DNA of 64,000 nt from Lantana camara (lineage: Eukaryota; Streptophyta; Magnoliopsida; Lamiales; Verbenaceae), in NCBI GenBank assembly GCA_037501455.1, contig CM074856.1, positions 48,017,001 to 48,081,000 of the forward strand, given 5' to 3'. Below the pieces are notes generated by a model. That model did no database searches. It saw only the letters and a program-made list of their open reading frames with translations, and had not been told where the DNA came from. Positions 10,268 through 22,722 of the stretch are shown here, one piece after another. Within the stretch, counting starts at the first letter, position 1; every line of letters starts with the position of its first letter. The position numbers and the translations under genes are program-made.

Positions 10268-13200
10268 ATGGCGGACGGTAGCCCACGATATGCTACCGCT
10301 TTGCCTCCTTACTGTGAGGCCCTTGCGCCGCACGACGCCGCGCCCCACGCGGGCGAGCACCATGCCGTCTTGCCTCCCGATGGCGTGCGGCACCATCACG
10401 TGCCTATCGCTGTTGTCCCACGCGAGCTTGCACACCACGCTGCCCCATCCTACGCGGTGGCCCTCGCTGGAAAGAAATCCTATGCGTTTCTCCTCCCTGA
10501 CGAGAAGGCGCCCATCAAGAGCTTTGATTTATCTACTTTCAAATCACTTGGCACTATAACAGAGTTTAAGGGATTACCTGCTGTCGTGTTTTCAGATGAG
10601 GGGTGTGAGATTCTGAATGCACGTTTCAAACTCGCACTGATCGGTAAGTTCTCTTAAAGATATCCAACTTTGGCTCAATTGCGTTTCTACTTCTCGAAAA
10701 TTGATTTTAAAGGTGATGTACGGGTTTCTTTGCTGAACGAAACACATATTTTAATTTGATGCAACAACTCTGAGGACTATCCGAGACTTTTCATGAAGGA
10801 TATTTGGTATTTTCGTGACTTTCCAATGCGTGTTATGAAGTGGACACCCAAGTTTAATTCGGATTTTGATTTGCCTATTATCCCAGTTTGGATTTCTTTT
10901 CTTAGGCTCCCATCTGAATTAGTGCATAAAGAAGGATTATGGAAATTTGCAGTCTTAGTCAGAAACCCTATAAGATGCGATGAATTGATTGCAAAAACTG
11001 AAAATACGTATGAATCTTTGAGCTAGATGTCTCGAAATACTTGAATAAATTGGTTTGGGTGTTATGGGGATTGGACTTTCTCACAACAGATTCGATATGG
11101 AAAAATCCCTAAATTTTACTCGAATTGTAACCGTCTTGGTCATGAAACTAATGCATGCAAAGGGGCTGATCAGGAGGATGATGGCAACGATGATGATGGT
11201 GGTGGTAATGGAGGGGACCAAGACAAGCAAGTAGATAATAAGGCCGCTATTAACGCTACTAATGTAGATTTGAAGGATAACAGGGAGTTGAGAGAAAACA
11301 TTAATAAGAAGCATGAGAATTTACCTAAGAAGACAGTTTGGGTTCAGTCGAAAAGCAAGAAACAATGGGTGAATAAAGATAAAGTGGTAGAGATTAATGA
11401 TGGTGGTATTGATGCAAACACAAAATCGGCACTTGTGCCTAGACAAGTTGAGATCTTTAAGAAGGGTGATGATCCGGAGCCTTTTGTTATGCATGAAAAT
11501 CCATATGCGAAGTTATGTGTTGATTCCTTGAAAGAAGGTCCTATTGTTGCTAAGGATAGAGGAGAACAACTGACAGGTGTCGAATCCATCAAAATAAAAT
11601 ATTATTCCAATGCAACAAATACGAGTACAGTTCAACGGGTCAAACCACAGAGATTGGACGAATCAATTCGATTAATTCATAGGAAAAACGCACGAAGACA
11701 AGTCAATAAGAAAAAGGGGGGATTTTTAGGTTTTAAACTAAACTAATTAAATAAGCAATTAAACAACTAAACTAGGAAAAATCAATAAATCACGTTAAAA
11801 GTTGATTTTAATAGATCAGGTGGAAAATAATACCTAGCTAGGAATTATAATTCAGTTAAGAGATTGATCATAGACACAAAGATAAATTCAAGTTGTTCAT
11901 GTAAATTAGCTATAACAGATAGAGACACTCGACTCCGTCTAGTTTTCTCTTAAATAATAGAATAATCTAGAGACACTCGACAGGATTTAATGAATCGACA
12001 GCATTAAGAATTAAGAAAACACTAATCCAAATTAACCTAGTGACGACACGTACAAGATTTAAATCTGATTATTAACTCCCTTAACAAGTTGAGAACTGCA
12101 ACCAATCCTTCTCGTTAATGTACCACAAATATCAATCATGCATTATGTATACTTCATGCAATCAAGAATGGCGATATGCAATAAACTTACTTAGAAAATT
12201 GGGCCCTAATCAACTAAGTAAATAAATCACAATAACACGACACACGGAGAGTTAACAAATACTTGAAATTAAATCGAATTATAAAAATAAATCAGGTCTC
12301 ACGATGTCAAAACTAAATCATAAATTCCTAGCTAAGTACTAAGGAAATTAGCTACTCATAGTTTTAAAATACAAAAACATAAAATAAACGAAAAGTATAT
12401 AAAGAACTCTAGATGAATGTTTTCTGCCGCTCTCGGAGGCCGCGCACGTCGCTGCCTCCTTGCCCTTCAAAGTTGCGTGAAAAGTGTATGGAAAAGTTCT
12501 CCCAAAATCTACCAATTATGTGAAAATATATAGCCTCAAGACTTGGCCATCAAGGCTGACTCTTTCTCCAAAATTCTAGTCCAAAAAGGACTTGCTTCCC
12601 ACGCCAATTTGCTGCAAAAGACTGCTCAAAGTGGGCTTAACCAATTTAAGTCCAAAGCATTTCTTCTCACAGGCCCGCAAGTGCACCGGCCCAAGTCTCC
12701 AAAATTAATCCAACATTAATTAGACTTCTTCCTTGAGCAGGACTTCCTCGACCCAACACAAATTGGCCCATATCCAAGAAAGCAAATAAACAAAATGGGG
12801 AATTGTTTGCTCTAGAATTTTCAATGCAAGCCCATCATCATGAAATATCTTGTTTGGCACATAAAGTCTTTAATTTAATAAAAATGGCCCTGCTGTACTA
12901 AAAGACATCAAAGACACCAATTTATATCTATTAAAATCACTTAAACAAAGCCACGAACTCACAAATATACGAGAATAATGCATGCTAACAACAACCAGGT
13001 GTTGGGGAAAATAAGGAATTAACTAACCCACAAGACGATGAACATCATTGTGATGCTAAAAAAACTGATGAAGACGTGTCTTCGGGGTTTGACGATGAGT
13101 ATAGTGAGAATCATGATGTAGATGATACAGACGGTGATGATAATGCTAAGTCTGATAATAAGGAGGATGCGGAAGAGAGTGATTATGTTTCAGAAAGTGA

Positions 13201-13922
13201 GGATGATACCACATCACAGATTGAGGTGAGGCAAAAGATGACTAATCCCGTTGACTTGGCTTTCACTGAAAGTGCTATTCAAAAAGCCAAAGCAGCAATT
13301 GCCCAAGCTAGTAAGGAGCCTGAAAATCGTGTTGTTAAAGACTCTTTGAAGGTTATTATTGCTAAAACGGTCAAAAAAACTATGGACGATACTTTTTCAA
13401 TTCCTTTTTCGATCGAGGAAGGTAATCTTGAGTATTGCGATCAAAAGGAGGATGATAAAGAGGACGATAGTGATGAGAACGATTATAACATTTCACATTC
13501 AGATGATGATTCTACAACGAGAAAGACATGGGACTCTTCTAAAGAGAATTCAAGTCGATTTTCGCCACGTATTACGCGAAGTTCTACGTGTGGAGGTTAT
13601 TCTAGAGGGGGTTGTTCTAAAGGAGGTAGAAGAGGTCGTGTTAGAGGAGAGCGAGGTGGTTACTACCACCGGGACGATCGATATGTTGGAATATATTAAT
13701 CTGCACTTGGGCGTGGGATTGCCTAGGCTGTTTTGGGGTAGACTTTAGAATTTCTTCCTTTGTTGTTTTGGTTTTCCAGTCCATTTTGTTTTTGGACTTG
13801 GTTGTTCTCTTTTTGGTTTTGGATTTTATTCCGGGCTAACATGTTAGCGGGCTCGATTGTGTTGTTAACTTAGGGCTTAAAAACTCCTTTGTAAACTGTG
13901 TCGTTTCGTTTAAAAAAAAATT
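10268..13922 (+). pseudogene. DUF4283-type retro-sequence with RGG tail, interrupted
   Basis: Starting at ATG 10268 (MADGSPRYA), one frame runs to TAG/TAA stops at 10655, 10757, 11024 and 11042 but keeps reading in the same phase. The middle has the DUF4283 pattern found in plant LINE ORF1-like proteins: LPAVVFSDEGCEILNARFKL then LIGKFS, DIWYFRDFPMRVMKWTPKF, and IPVWISFLRLP. The C-terminal zinc knuckle YSNCNRLGHETNAC has lost its first cysteine (Y instead). An acidic region, an LTR insertion (11578-12993), a further acidic stretch and an RGG-rich tail (GGYSRGGCSKGGRRGRVRGE) follow to TAA at 13699. A short A-run at 13914-13922 suggests retroposition. Nucleic-acid binding is inferred from the knuckle and RGG tail; no RT domain is present. 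Confidence 0.7.
11578..12993. mobile_element. LTR-like insertion, about 1.4 kb
   Basis: The DUF4283 frame breaks after GGAGAACAACTGACAGG and resumes in phase with TGTTGGGGAAAATAAGG at 13000. The inserted DNA starts TGTCGAATCC and ends CTAACAACA (TG...CA). The flanks are ACAGG on the left and ACCAGG on the right, a 5-bp duplication with one extra base. It is non-coding and AT-rich, so it is most simply a solo LTR; the exact ends could move by a few bases. Confidence 0.55.
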
Positions 13923-13982
13923 ATTAAAAAAATATAATCTAAAATCAATAATCATTTTTTTCAAAATGATTAAGATACTATT

Positions 13983-14861
13983 TGATGGGTCTCAATATGG
14001 GAGGTCAGATTTCGATCACTTTCAATTTGTTTGATGTGGGGAAACTGGGGAGAAAACTCTAGGGAATCTCACCGGAAAATGGTGGGCTCAACCTGCTAGG
14101 ACAAACACCAGAAAACAGAGGTCAGATGGTCAAGCTGGGGGAACTAGGGGTGATACCCAATTTGGCTCTCCGACACTCAAGTCAGATGATGATCTGAAGA
14201 AGATGAAACCAAGAAGTAATTGCAGAGTTTCAGTAATAATGGATTTCTCGTAGTGGAAGGCATGAAGTCCCTTATTTATAGTTGAGGGTCGAGAACCCTT
14301 TGGTAATTTGGACCTTGTGGTCCTGGCCTAATGTTGCCCTAACACGTGACGCAATGAGAAGAAACCTAGGAGGAATCTTCTGCAAAAGCTGGAAAAAAGT
14401 TGGTGCGGGCAACAGTGGCAAGTGAGCGGGTATGTACCACATGTCAGAGAGCCATTCTGTGGGTTGTCAACGAGGGCTAGGAGCACGCTCGTGTTCCATC
14501 ATGAGCCTAAGAGATTGGCAAGTCCGGATGGAACTGGGGCCAAGGCCTTGAGACTCACGAGGGGAGTATTCCCTTAATTCTTATGAGAAGGGTCTTCCGA
14601 GCGCAAGTACCTGCGGAGTCTTTGAGGATAAACCCAACTCACGCTCGGGGGTTGCTTTTATCTGCAAGGTGGGGACTTCTTTAGGAACGAGGGAAGTGAT
14701 GCTCGAAGGCGGTTTGCGTGGAGACAAAGTTACCACGCGTCCATTGTTAATAGAGCCACATGTCAGAACGAGGGCCAAGGATGCAAGCCACGTGTCAGAA
14801 TGAGGGACAAGGATGCAAGCCACGTGTCAAAATGATTGCCGAGCGTGTTTTCACCTCATCA
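13983..14861 (-). repeat. Inverted LTR copy of the Tat element
   Basis: An 879-bp LTR in minus orientation (TGATGAGG... to ...GACCCATCA). It is followed on its right by the polypurine-tract complement TTTTGCCCCCCAATTC, which in a normal element precedes the 3' LTR. It matches the 877-bp LTR at 27271-28147 in inverse orientation. Confidence 0.8.
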
Positions 14862-15181
14862 TTTTGCCCCCCAATTCTGTAGTCCTTAGTGATGAGGACT
14901 GTAGAATTTCAAAATCTTCCAAATCGCAAGGGTACGTTAAGGTGGTCTGGACCTTGCGCTCGAGTTCTTCATTCTGAAAATGCATTTAATGCGGCAACTT
15001 CCTACTGACTGCTCGAAGCATCCCGCATTAAATGCTGATGGGCGAGTGGGTGCGATTTTCCAGGAAATGGCGGGTGAACCTCGCGATGTGGGTGACGGTT
15101 CGCAAAAGTGGGCGGTTACCTAGGCGGGAAATGATTGCTCTTTTGAATTAATTACCCTAAAACCGTACCAACTTCCCTCCC

Positions 15182-15189
15182 TATAAATA
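15182..15189 (+). promoter_or_regulatory. TATA box upstream of the partial antisense-gene copy
   Basis: TATAAATA lies about 250 bp before the ATG at 15442. The same box is at 26943-26950 (minus) and TATAAATG at 37004-37011 in the other element, so it is conserved in position before the extra gene. Confidence 0.55.
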
Positions 15190-15441
15190 GGGGATCTCAC
15201 ATCTTCTTCCAATTTTACGCATTGGCAAAATTTCCAGAGCATTTCAAAATTCTTCAAACTTTCTGAGCTTCTTGCAGAGAGTTTTCGATCTCTTTCAAGC
15301 TTTCAAAACTTCTTAGGTAATTTCTTGCTTTGCTTACTCTTTGACTTTTGACTTGCTAACCTTTGGAACGTTAGGTTCCCTTCCTTTTTCGATCACTGTC
15401 TCCATCCCATACATTCCTTTCACCCCCATTCTGAGAACAAA

Positions 15442-15927
15442 ATGTTAGGGGACCATGTAGAAGAATTCATTCGTCAACTAGAAGAATCCGTAAGTTCTAG
15501 TTCTCAGAATCCTACCCCGCTCCACAATACGGTGGAGGATATGTTTGGGGATTCCGGAGATGAAGACTTAGATGCTGCTGTATCCGCCATGGGGGAGAGA
15601 AATCCGGGTGGTGTTAACCACCTTTTTGAAGAAATGGACTTAGTGTTGGAGGCAGAGAGACAAGGTGTAACTTTGCCTTTAACCTAGAGCTCCACTTATC
15701 CTCATCGCCATACAGTAATGGTAGCCATTCCCCCTCCGGCCCTCGAAGGGGAAGTTGCTGGGCCATCAGAAGAACCCCCCATTAAACGTAGGAAGAGATC
15801 TAAAAAATCCAAGAAAGCCAACGAGGGTGAGGGCTCAGGATTACAAGTTACCGAGACGACCCCGGACGAGACCCCCAACACACTAACCATGGGGGAATTA
15901 GGATCCATGAAGGCCCCAAGATATTGG
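15442..15927 (+). pseudogene. 5' fragment of the Tat extra gene (inverted copy)
   Basis: ATG at 15442 starts MLGDHVEEFIRQLEESVSSS, matching the start of the minus-strand gene at 26641 (MSGDHVEEFVRQLEESASSS). The frame has a stop (TAG) near 15687 and continues with a basic stretch KRRKRSKKSKK. Homology stops sharply after APRYW at 15927, where plus-strand pol begins. It is the left half of the inverted duplication, not an independent gene. Confidence 0.75.
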
Positions 15928-18107
15928 TACCCAAGAATGCAAATAAATGTCGTTTTGCAATGATTTTACGGTACTCAACAAAGCTTGCCCTAAGGACCCC
16001 TATTCTTTACCCCGGATTGATCAACTGGTGGTTTCGACCGTGGCTTGTGAACTTATGAGCATGATGGATGCCTTCCACGGGTATTATCAAATCTTCATGG
16101 CCCCTGAGGATCGCCCCAAAACCTCGTTCGTGATGCACCTGGGGGTCTACTGCTTCTTGGTCATGCTATTTGGGCTAAAAAATGCAGGGGCCACATACCA
16201 GCGCTTCGTCAATCGAATGTTTGAAAAAAAAATTGGAGGGCCCATGCAAGTTTGTGTGGATGATATGATAGTCAAGAGTGAGCGTCAATCCTCTAACTTG
16301 AAAGACCTCAAGCGCACGTTTGACATCTTGCGCCAGTACGGCATGAAGTTGAATACCTCCAAGTACACATTGGGGGTACGAGGGGGAAATTCTTAGGCTA
16401 CATGGTCAGCCAGCGTGAAATTGAGGCTAACCCAGAGAAAATCAAAGCTATTGTGGATATCCCGTCCCCTCGTAACGTTAGGGAAGTGCAAGTGTTGGTG
16501 GGGAAGATCATCTCTTTGAATAGGTTCATGTCCCGCTCTGCAGATAGAAACCTACCTTTTTTCAAAATTTTACGCAACGCTCGGAATTTCTCTTGGACCG
16601 AGGAATACGAAAAAACGCTACAGGATATGAAGGCTTATCTCTCGAACGCCCCGCTTTTGACAATGCCAATGGAGGGTGAGAACTTGTTCATATACCTCTC
16701 TGTTTCCGCTGAGGCCATGAGAGCGGTTTTGGTGGTTGTATGCAAGCGCAAACATTTGTCGGTTTATTACTTGAGTAAGACGTTACAAGGCGCTGAAAAG
16801 AAATATCTAGAAATTAAAAAGTTCGCCTTTACCTTATTAACGCATCATGGAGGTTGAGGCCTTATTTTCAAGCACACTAAATCACTGTCCTTACTGATCA
16901 ACCGCTAAGGCCGGTTTTGTCCAAGCCGGACATCTCTGGAAGGCCAATAAAATGGGCCATTGAATTAAACCAGTTTGACATAAGTTTCGAGCCCAGAACG
17001 ACCATACAAACGCAGGTGGTTGCGGACTTATTGGTTGAACGCTTTGGTTTAGAGCCCGTCGTCTCTAAAAACGGTAGTCTATGGGTCCTACACACAGATG
17101 GTTCCTCGACCTCTCAGGGGGGAGGAGTAGGGGTAACCCTCAGAGATACCAACAGAGTCGAAATAGACTTCGCAATCAGGTTGCATTTCCAAGTCACAAA
17201 CAACGAAGCAAAGTACGAGGCTCTCATTCAAGGGTTGAAAATTGCCTTCCAAAATGGAGCTTCCAGGATCACGGCTTATGTTGATTCACAACTGATTACA
17301 AGTCAGATTGAAGGAACTTATGAGGCTCGAGAAACCACCATGGTGCAGTACTTGGGAATAGCGAAGGAGATAGTCGAAAAGTTCAAGGAATTTTACTTAC
17401 TCCAGGTCCCACGAGTAGAAAATGAGCGTGCAGACGCTCTATCCAAGTTCGCTTCTGCCCTCGGAGGATCCTGTAAACATTCCATCACTTTCCTAAGAAC
17501 GGAAGAGCCGTTGATAAAAGAGAAAGATTCTACCCGAGAGGTAGTTATGATTGATCCCACCGAGCCATGTTGGCTCAATGACATCATCAGATTTCTCAAA
17601 GATGGCATTTATCCTACTGACAAAGTGGAGGCATGGAAAATCCAAAACAAGGCTCCTCATTTTTCCCTGGATTCCGATGGGAGACTCTTCAAGAAATCTT
17701 TTCAAGGTCCACCAATGAGGTGTTTAAGACCCTCACATGCCAAAGAGACCCTCGAACATATTCATGGTGGAAGCTCCATAAACCATTCTGAAGGGCGTAT
17801 TCTTGCCAAGAAAATTCTGAGAAGCGGATTCTATTGGCCCTCGGTCCTCCAGGATGCCATTGCATTTTCCAAAAAGTGTCCTAAATGCCAGTTTCACTCT
17901 AATGTTCCCCAATTGCCAGCTGCTCAAATGATTCCAATAGACGTCTCATGGCCCTTTGATCAATGGGGTATTGACAACGTAGGCCCCTTGCCAATGGTGG
18001 CCGGGCAGAAAAAGTTCATCATCCTAGCCGTTGATTACTTCACAAAATGGGCCGAAGCTGAGGCCGTTGCAAAAATCACCTTCAGGGTAGTAAGGGATTT
18101 CATATGA
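15928..18107 (+). pseudogene. Tat pol: RT, RNase H and first part of integrase
   Basis: The sequence enters in mid-RT (CNDFTVLNKACPKDPYSLPR, in the 15947 frame). RT motifs LVMLFGLKNAGATYQRFVN and VCVDDMIVKS follow; the usual YVDD reads CVDD. A frameshift near 16400 leads into [14 protein letters not shown] and the connection region, and a second shift into RNase H (LWVLHTDGSSTSQGGG, about 17080-17120). The integrase zinc finger (HIHGG...CPKCQFH) and catalytic-core start (FDQWGIDNVGPLP, VDYFTKWAEAEA) follow. The frame ends in TGA at 18105-18107, exactly at the nested LTR. It also has the antisense-copied LTR upstream instead of gag-protease, so it is a dead element. Confidence 0.88.
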
Positions 18108-18111
18108 AAGA

Positions 18112-21100
18112 TGTAACACCCCGCATTTTCGAAGCAAGATACGATGTCGTTTTCGTGCCATTATATTGTTATTTAATTAACTCTCCTTGTGTTAGAATTG
18201 CTTTATTCATGTTTTAATTGTTTAATTGACTCAATTGTAATCCCATGGAAAGATGTGGACTTAACTGAAATATGTGTTTGGTGCCTAATTGCTCTTTAAT
18301 TTAAATTATGTGGGCTAATTTGAGAATAATGAAAGTTGGGGATCTATTTCTAATTATGAGAAACTCAATTGGACTTAATTGGACGCCACTTTAAATCTTT
18401 GGGGTGCTTTTATAATTACACAATCTCGAATTGGATCTATTTGAAGCCTAATTGAATTTTAGGACTCAATTGCATGACCTAATTTCTTGAGGGGCTTATC
18501 TGTAATTTTGAATAATGAGCCTCTTTATACACCGAAACCCTAGTGCAGCCCATTTCATTCTTCTTCCTTTTTCAGCTTTGAGCAGCCTCTCTTTCTCCCT
18601 CTTCCGATAAGCAACATCAACAGCTTCACTGCGTCACCTCCTCCGCCATCGTCTTCTGCCGCTGTGACTCAGCCATCCCCCACCATCACCTCCGCCGCCA
18701 ACCACCACTCCCTCACCCTCTCAAACTCTCTCTCTCTCACTCCAGAGCAGCAACGCGGCAGCTTTATCTCCGCCGCAACACCTTCTTCCCCGGCGAGACC
18801 ACCCCCCATCTCCGCCTTTCCACCACCACCAGCGCCGACAACACATCCATCTGGCACAGATCCGGCCGCGACCTCACCTCCTCCACCATCATCTCGTCGT
18901 CGCTCCAACCGGCCAACCACCAGATTTAGAGCAGCGGGCACTTCCACCACCACCCGACATCACCGTCATCCGACGAGCGACCACCGCCACCGTCAAAGCT
19001 CAGATCCGACAAACCCCGCCTCCGCAGCTTTGACCAGCGCCACCATAGCCCTATTCTCTCCACCCTCGTTCAGATTTGATTAGGGCCGAAGTCATCTCCG
19101 TCAAGGCTGCAACTCAAGCAACCACCATCATCTCAGCCAAGTATGACCACCACCGCCACCTCCTCCAGTCGCCATCACATGACCATCGGCCAAGGGTTAT
19201 CCCTGTAAGATCTATCCGCTACTCTCGTCCTTCACACAAACCTGAACAGGGTCGAAAACCTCCTTCTACCGTCAGATTTGCAGCGCCAAACATCACTTGA
19301 ACGTCACGAATCCCTCTATTTCGGTTTCTGAATTGTAGGCTTTCTTCCTTCCATCCTTCATTTAATTGTAATTTCGTTATTGTATAAATTATGTATGGGA
19401 TGAAGATTTATATTTGTTCTTTTCCAGAACTGTGAATTGAGTTTTCGAATTTATATAGGTATATAGTTGTTATGAGAGAATTTGTGCTGTTAATGTGATG
19501 ATTTTCGAAATACATCTTGGTATAATTCATCACGCTTCATTTAGTGATGTGTGATGTCAATCTGCAACGGTATAACTCGTATGTGCATTTCTATGTTTGA
19601 TATTTGAGATAAAATCTTATTTGGTTAGACTCCAAGTTTGAATATATAATTAGGAATGAATTAATGATGATTATAACCCACGTGTGTGTTCACGATTAAT
19701 TAAAATATATAACATGTTAACTGGTAATTGTTAGAGTTAGTGTAACTGGGAACCTTGAAATGGTGATTGTATAATTGGCCGAATTTTAATTGGAAGCAGG
19801 ATGATTAATTGGATAAGACCTTTGATAATTAATGCTCGTACCGAATGGAATTGATATACCCTATTTTGGTTCTATCTAACAAAGTGTTACATGTATTGCA
19901 TGGTGGATATTATATTGTAATTGCCATTATGTAATTGAGCTTTTAATGGTTAGAGACAGTATATAAATTAGTTTAAATGAGAAGATAAAGAGTTAAATTT
20001 ATTATGCTTGTATATATATGTTAACCTCGAACTTTAGTTGTTGAAATTGAAATGATGCTATGGTTATTGAATTTTTGGTGATCGAATATTGCATGCCAAA
20101 CAGTAAGCTGGTGGTTGAATGAAGTTTAGAAATGGTAAATTATAAAGTTAGGAAATTTGTTATGAACTAAATATACTAATTGATAATTGTGAATCTTGGT
20201 TAGTTGGTAATTGTTCCACTAAGTGTTGGATAGTTTGTACTTGAGATGTATACATATCGTACCCTCGGGTTTGTGTATATAATCGTGTGATTAATGTTCA
20301 TGCAAATCATGTACTCCTTTAACTGAAGACTCGTTTCTTGCGTGATATATGAATTGTGCTTGTCTATGTATGAATTTATTCGATATAATATGACATTGAT
20401 AAATTCTCATAATTACCAGGAAATCCCTTATTGTCTTCTATCATGCATTTATGCCTTGTATATGAAAGCGATGCGTATTTACTTATTAAGTGGGACATTT
20501 ATTGTACACATGAACAAGTTCATAATATGTTTTAATATTTCCTATCACTTCATGCCATTCCATGAACATTGCCGTGCGTCTATGTGGTTCATGTCTGTGT
20601 CGTGTCTCATGAGTACTTGTGTTTCCTCTTCTGTCAGTGGTCTCCAGGATGGGGACAACGTGATCAAGTTTGCATCGTCTTCTCAGTTTCTGCGTCTTGT
20701 CGCTTCTCAGGTGAGGTTTAGGATTTTGTATAGTTATACGACCTATGACCTTAATATGCTGATTTCAACCCTTGCATGCGAGTATATCTATTATAAATAC
20801 GTATGTGTTGGATATGATATGTTTATGACCTTGTGAATCAGCTCTGTTTTAGAAAATTAGATATGAAAGCATATGTAAGCTGTTTTGAAAAGTTATGCTA
20901 TAGAAACCAGTTTTTGAGGCATATATAAGCCAGTTTGGAAAACCAGTTATGTTATGATTATGTAGCGAGATTGCCATGAAAGTTGGTATATGTTATGTTC
21001 TGTTCTGTTATGGGGCCCAGGAGCTACGGGTAAGGAGCCCCCGGGACGGTTAGGGCCGTCGGGGATATACCTGTGCGTAGTCTCCATCTGTGTGAAAAAG

Positions 21101-22030
21101 ATCTACCGGGACCCACCAGGAGGTTTGGTTGGGAAATGGAGTCCTGAGGGTATGAGTAGCAATCAGCACTCCCCTCGACTGTATGGATGGTTAGGGTCGC
21201 GCAACCCTACCATCACCCGGAGTTGAGGTTGGTATGTTATTTATGTTTTGTTATGATATGAGGAGTTGAGGTTGGAAGCTCGTACTCGCCGAGCATATGT
21301 TATGATCTGTTATGGGATTTATGAATCGGGATAGAGTCTTTCTGAAAATGGTTTCTAAACTTATATCTATATCTATTTCGGGTTGTTTTGAAATGTTCTG
21401 GTATGCAACACCTATCCCCGGTTCATGAATCCACCCTTTTGATATGTGTTGTGCTCTGTATATATATATTGTGGGTGTGCGTTAGCCCCCTCACTCAGTC
21501 AGTTGACTGACACCTCAATTATCTTTTAGTTTGCAGGTTTCCTTTTGGCTTGAGCTAGGCGGAAGTGAGTGTCATGAGTCACACTTGTCAGTCTAGTTGG
21601 TATTAGGATGCATTTGTCGCATACTTTATTTATGTTATGTATTTATGTTTCACACTTGAAGGTTATGTTTATGTTCTACCTAGACTTAAACCCGTGTGGG
21701 GTTAGTAAGCTAGTATTTGGATGTTATTAGACATTGATGATACTTATGCTGTTTATTATGTTGGATTATGAATTGACATTCGGGATTAGGTATCTATGCT
21801 AGTTGAACCAGTCAATTATTTGGTATGATGATTTAATCGCTTCCACTATCTATTGTTGTTGGTTTTAATTGCTTCCGCACTCTGAGTTTGTCGAGTTAGA
21901 TCCGCCTAGCCTAGTGTGTGAGTTGGTCTCCCGTTCGCTATGATTCGGATTCGGGTATGGACTTTCCATTTCGTGACCGGGTCTGGGTCTTAGTGCGGGG
22001 GATGTGGCATCCTCTGTTTGGGGTGTTACA
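18112..22030 (+). mobile_element. Solo LTR, 3.9 kb, nested in Tat integrase (TSD AAAGA)
   Basis: The ends are TGTAACACCCC (18112-18122) and GGGGTGTTACA (22020-22030), an 11-bp perfect inverted repeat with TG...CA. The 5-bp duplication AAAGA flanks it (18107-18111 and 22031-22035), and the integrase reading frame resumes right after it. A TATA-like TTTATACACC near 18521 precedes a CT-rich leader and a Pro/Ser/Thr-rich ORF (18664-19083) of low complexity that I do not treat as a gene. No PBS, gag or pol is present, so this is one unusually long LTR, of the size and terminal sequence seen in Tekay/Del-like chromoviruses (lineage inferred). Confidence 0.85.
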
Positions 22031-22035
22031 AAAGA

Positions 22036-22722
22036 ACATCATTTGCAGGTATAGCATTCTGAGGGTGCTCATTTCAGACAATGGCTCTCAATTCATAACA
22101 GCAGATAGCCGAGAATGGTGCTCGAAATTAGGTATTGAAAAACGCTTCACTTCCGTGGGTCACCCTCAGGCTAAGGTCAAGCTGAAGTCACCAACAGGAT
22201 CATTCTGCAACACTTAAAGACTATGCTTGAGAGCAAAAAGAGTGAATGGGCCGAGGAGTTACAAGGGGCTTTATAGGCTTATCGCACCACCCCCCAAGCA
22301 GCCACTGGCGAACCTCCTTACTCACTCGTCTATGGTTCAGAAGCAATGATACATGCAGAAATTGCACAGGAATCCACTCGTGTCGCATATTTTGAGCCTG
22401 AAACCAACAAGGAGAATAGAGCATTTGAACTGGATCTTTTGGAAGAGAAAAGAAACAACGCCTGGGCACGTATCCATGAGTATAAGGCGTCTGTGGCTCG
22501 ACAATATAACAAGCGAGTCAAGGAAAGAACATTTCAGATAGGAGACCTAGTCTTGAAGAAGGTCGAAGTATCAAAGCACGTGGGAAAATTGGATCCCAAT
22601 TGGGAAGGGCCACTCAAAGTTATACAAGTCAGAGCTAACAATACTTAGATGCTTGAGACACTCCAGGGCGAGCGTCTCCCACGTCCGTGGAATGCATTTA
22701 ACCTTCGATGGTTTTATATTTA
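22036..22722 (+). pseudogene. Tat pol: integrase C-terminal half
   Basis: This continues the integrase core interrupted at 18107: RVLISDNGSQF, then EWCSKLGIEKRF and SVGHPQA. A one-base loss near 22172 moves the region with the third catalytic acid (QAEVTNRII) into another frame. Later, YGSEAMIHAEIAQES and RQYNKRVKERTFQIGDLVLK are typical of the Tat integrase tail, with LRWFYI at about 22705-22722. Stops at 22273 and 22646 confirm decay. Confidence 0.85.

Noticed and set aside
18664..19083. 139-aa Pro/Ser/Thr-rich ORF as a gene
   Set aside because: Low complexity, lies in the leader part of the 3.9-kb solo LTR, no domain and no conserved partner seen.
20342..20836. 164-aa hydrophobic ORF
   Set aside because: Composition follows AT-rich LTR DNA; no family resemblance and no coding support.
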